Source: an uncultured Victivallales bacterium
GTDB lineage: Bacteria; Verrucomicrobiota; Lentisphaeria; Oligosphaerales; JAFGRS01
DNA length: 6,583 nt
Assembly (NCBI GenBank): GCA_903834675.1
Contig: CAILKC010000015.1
Coordinates: forward strand, 1-6,583
Reading direction: 5' to 3'
Within the stretch, counting starts at the first letter, position 1. Each line of letters starts with the position of its first letter. Shown piece after piece: positions 6,212 to 6,583 of this stretch. The notes beneath the pieces are model-generated. The model searched no databases. It saw only the letters and a program-made list of their open reading frames with translations, and was not told the origin of the DNA. The translations under genes and the position numbers were made by a program.

Positions 6212-6373
6212 ACCCGGCCTTCCAGAGGACGGCTTTTAGATCAACCCGGTTTCTTGCTCGCGCCCACGGACCCCACCAGCGGCAAGTTCCTGAGGGCCGC
6301 TGGCGCAGGGCACGCGAAGCACGGAAACGTACGCGGAAGGGGTGGAGATGTCAACCGTAGCGGTCGTGTCCGA
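6212..6373. other. Intergenic stretch with no recognisable feature
   Basis: I see no coding frame with protein character, RNA gene or strong hairpin here. It separates the candidate operon promoter from the repeat remnant that fills the rest of the window. Confidence 0.5.
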
Positions 6374-6534
6374 CCCCAGCCGGGGATCCTGCTGAACCCT
6401 TGTATGAGACTTGCAGCAAGCTCCTATGACACCAGGCGCTTCTCATTCCGCCCTTCGTCCGCCGCAGCGGCCACGCAGGGCCGCCCTCCAGGCGATCCGG
6501 CGCGTACCGGCCGGATCGGAATGGGACCCGCGTC
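6374..6534. repeat. Partial, rearranged relative of the 437-860 palindrome
   Basis: Three blocks of the large palindrome recur. A 22-bp exact match to 705-726 (CCCCAGCCGGGG...) lies at 6374-6395. ATGAGACTTGC (as at 609-619) lies at 6404-6414, and TCTCATTCCG (resembling 685-693) at 6441-6450. A 41-bp block at 6494-6534 matches 638-678 with two differences and keeps the GATCCGGC/GCCGGATC hairpin. The order differs from the intact element: the block from the right side of the axis comes first. The unrelated bases between (6451-6493) and after it suggest either a diverged family member or a decayed, rearranged copy. A further short stem, GCCCG-ttc-CGGGC, lies at 6559-6571. No gene is visible from 6374 to the window end. 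Confidence 0.7.
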
Positions 6535-6583
6535 CAACCCTGGAGCCCGCGATGCCCAGCCCGTTCCGGGCGGGTTCGCGGTA

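Noticed and set aside
4536..6239. A 567-codon open frame on the plus strand
   Set aside because: It is antisense to the operon's first gene, is very rich in Gln, Arg, Pro and Gly, and has no motif. It is a shadow of GC-rich membrane-protein codons.

Overview
The window is GC-rich bacterial DNA holding three large, convergent membrane-protein genes framed by repeat-dense, non-coding flanks. Phylum cannot be fixed from the sequence. The GAGACGG/GAAACGG repeat tracts and the CCCAGGGC-type REP-like palindromes resemble dispersed repeats I associate with the PVC group (Lentisphaerae, Kiritimatiellota, Verrucomicrobia, Planctomycetes) and Hydrogenedentes. That placement is a low-confidence inference.

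Layout. Positions 1-436 carry a head-to-head pair of REP-like palindromes (REPIN-like, 35-262) and a minus-strand open frame that looks like the leftover end of a broken gene. Positions 437-860 are a 424-bp near-perfect palindrome whose two arms carry 16-bp tandem repeats and an inner 23-bp perfect inverted repeat. A candidate promoter and a 74-100 nt leader follow. A plus-strand gene (987-2765) encodes a GT-C fold, GT39-like glycosyltransferase. Its tail overlaps by 58 bp the tail of a minus-strand two-gene operon. That operon runs from 6128 (626-residue GT-C-like membrane protein) into a second GT-C-like protein (GTG start at 4237), with the second gene's Shine-Dalgarno placed over the first gene's stop codon. 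Positions 6129-6583 hold the operon's candidate promoter and then a scrambled, partial relative of the 437-860 palindrome.

How the genes fit together. All three proteins have the plan of polyprenyl-phosphate-sugar-dependent glycosyltransferases: an acidic motif in the first outward loop, about ten or more membrane helices, and a soluble C-terminal tail. None of the visible genes is a cytoplasmic glycosyltransferase, flippase or polymerase, so the sugar and acceptor cannot be named. The likely role is adding sugars to a cell-surface glycan, lipid or protein on the outer face of the inner membrane.

The most striking non-gene signal is the long palindrome at 437-860 and its rearranged relative at 6374-6534, which bracket the glycosyltransferase locus. 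I found no transposase, CRISPR, RNA gene or defence system.
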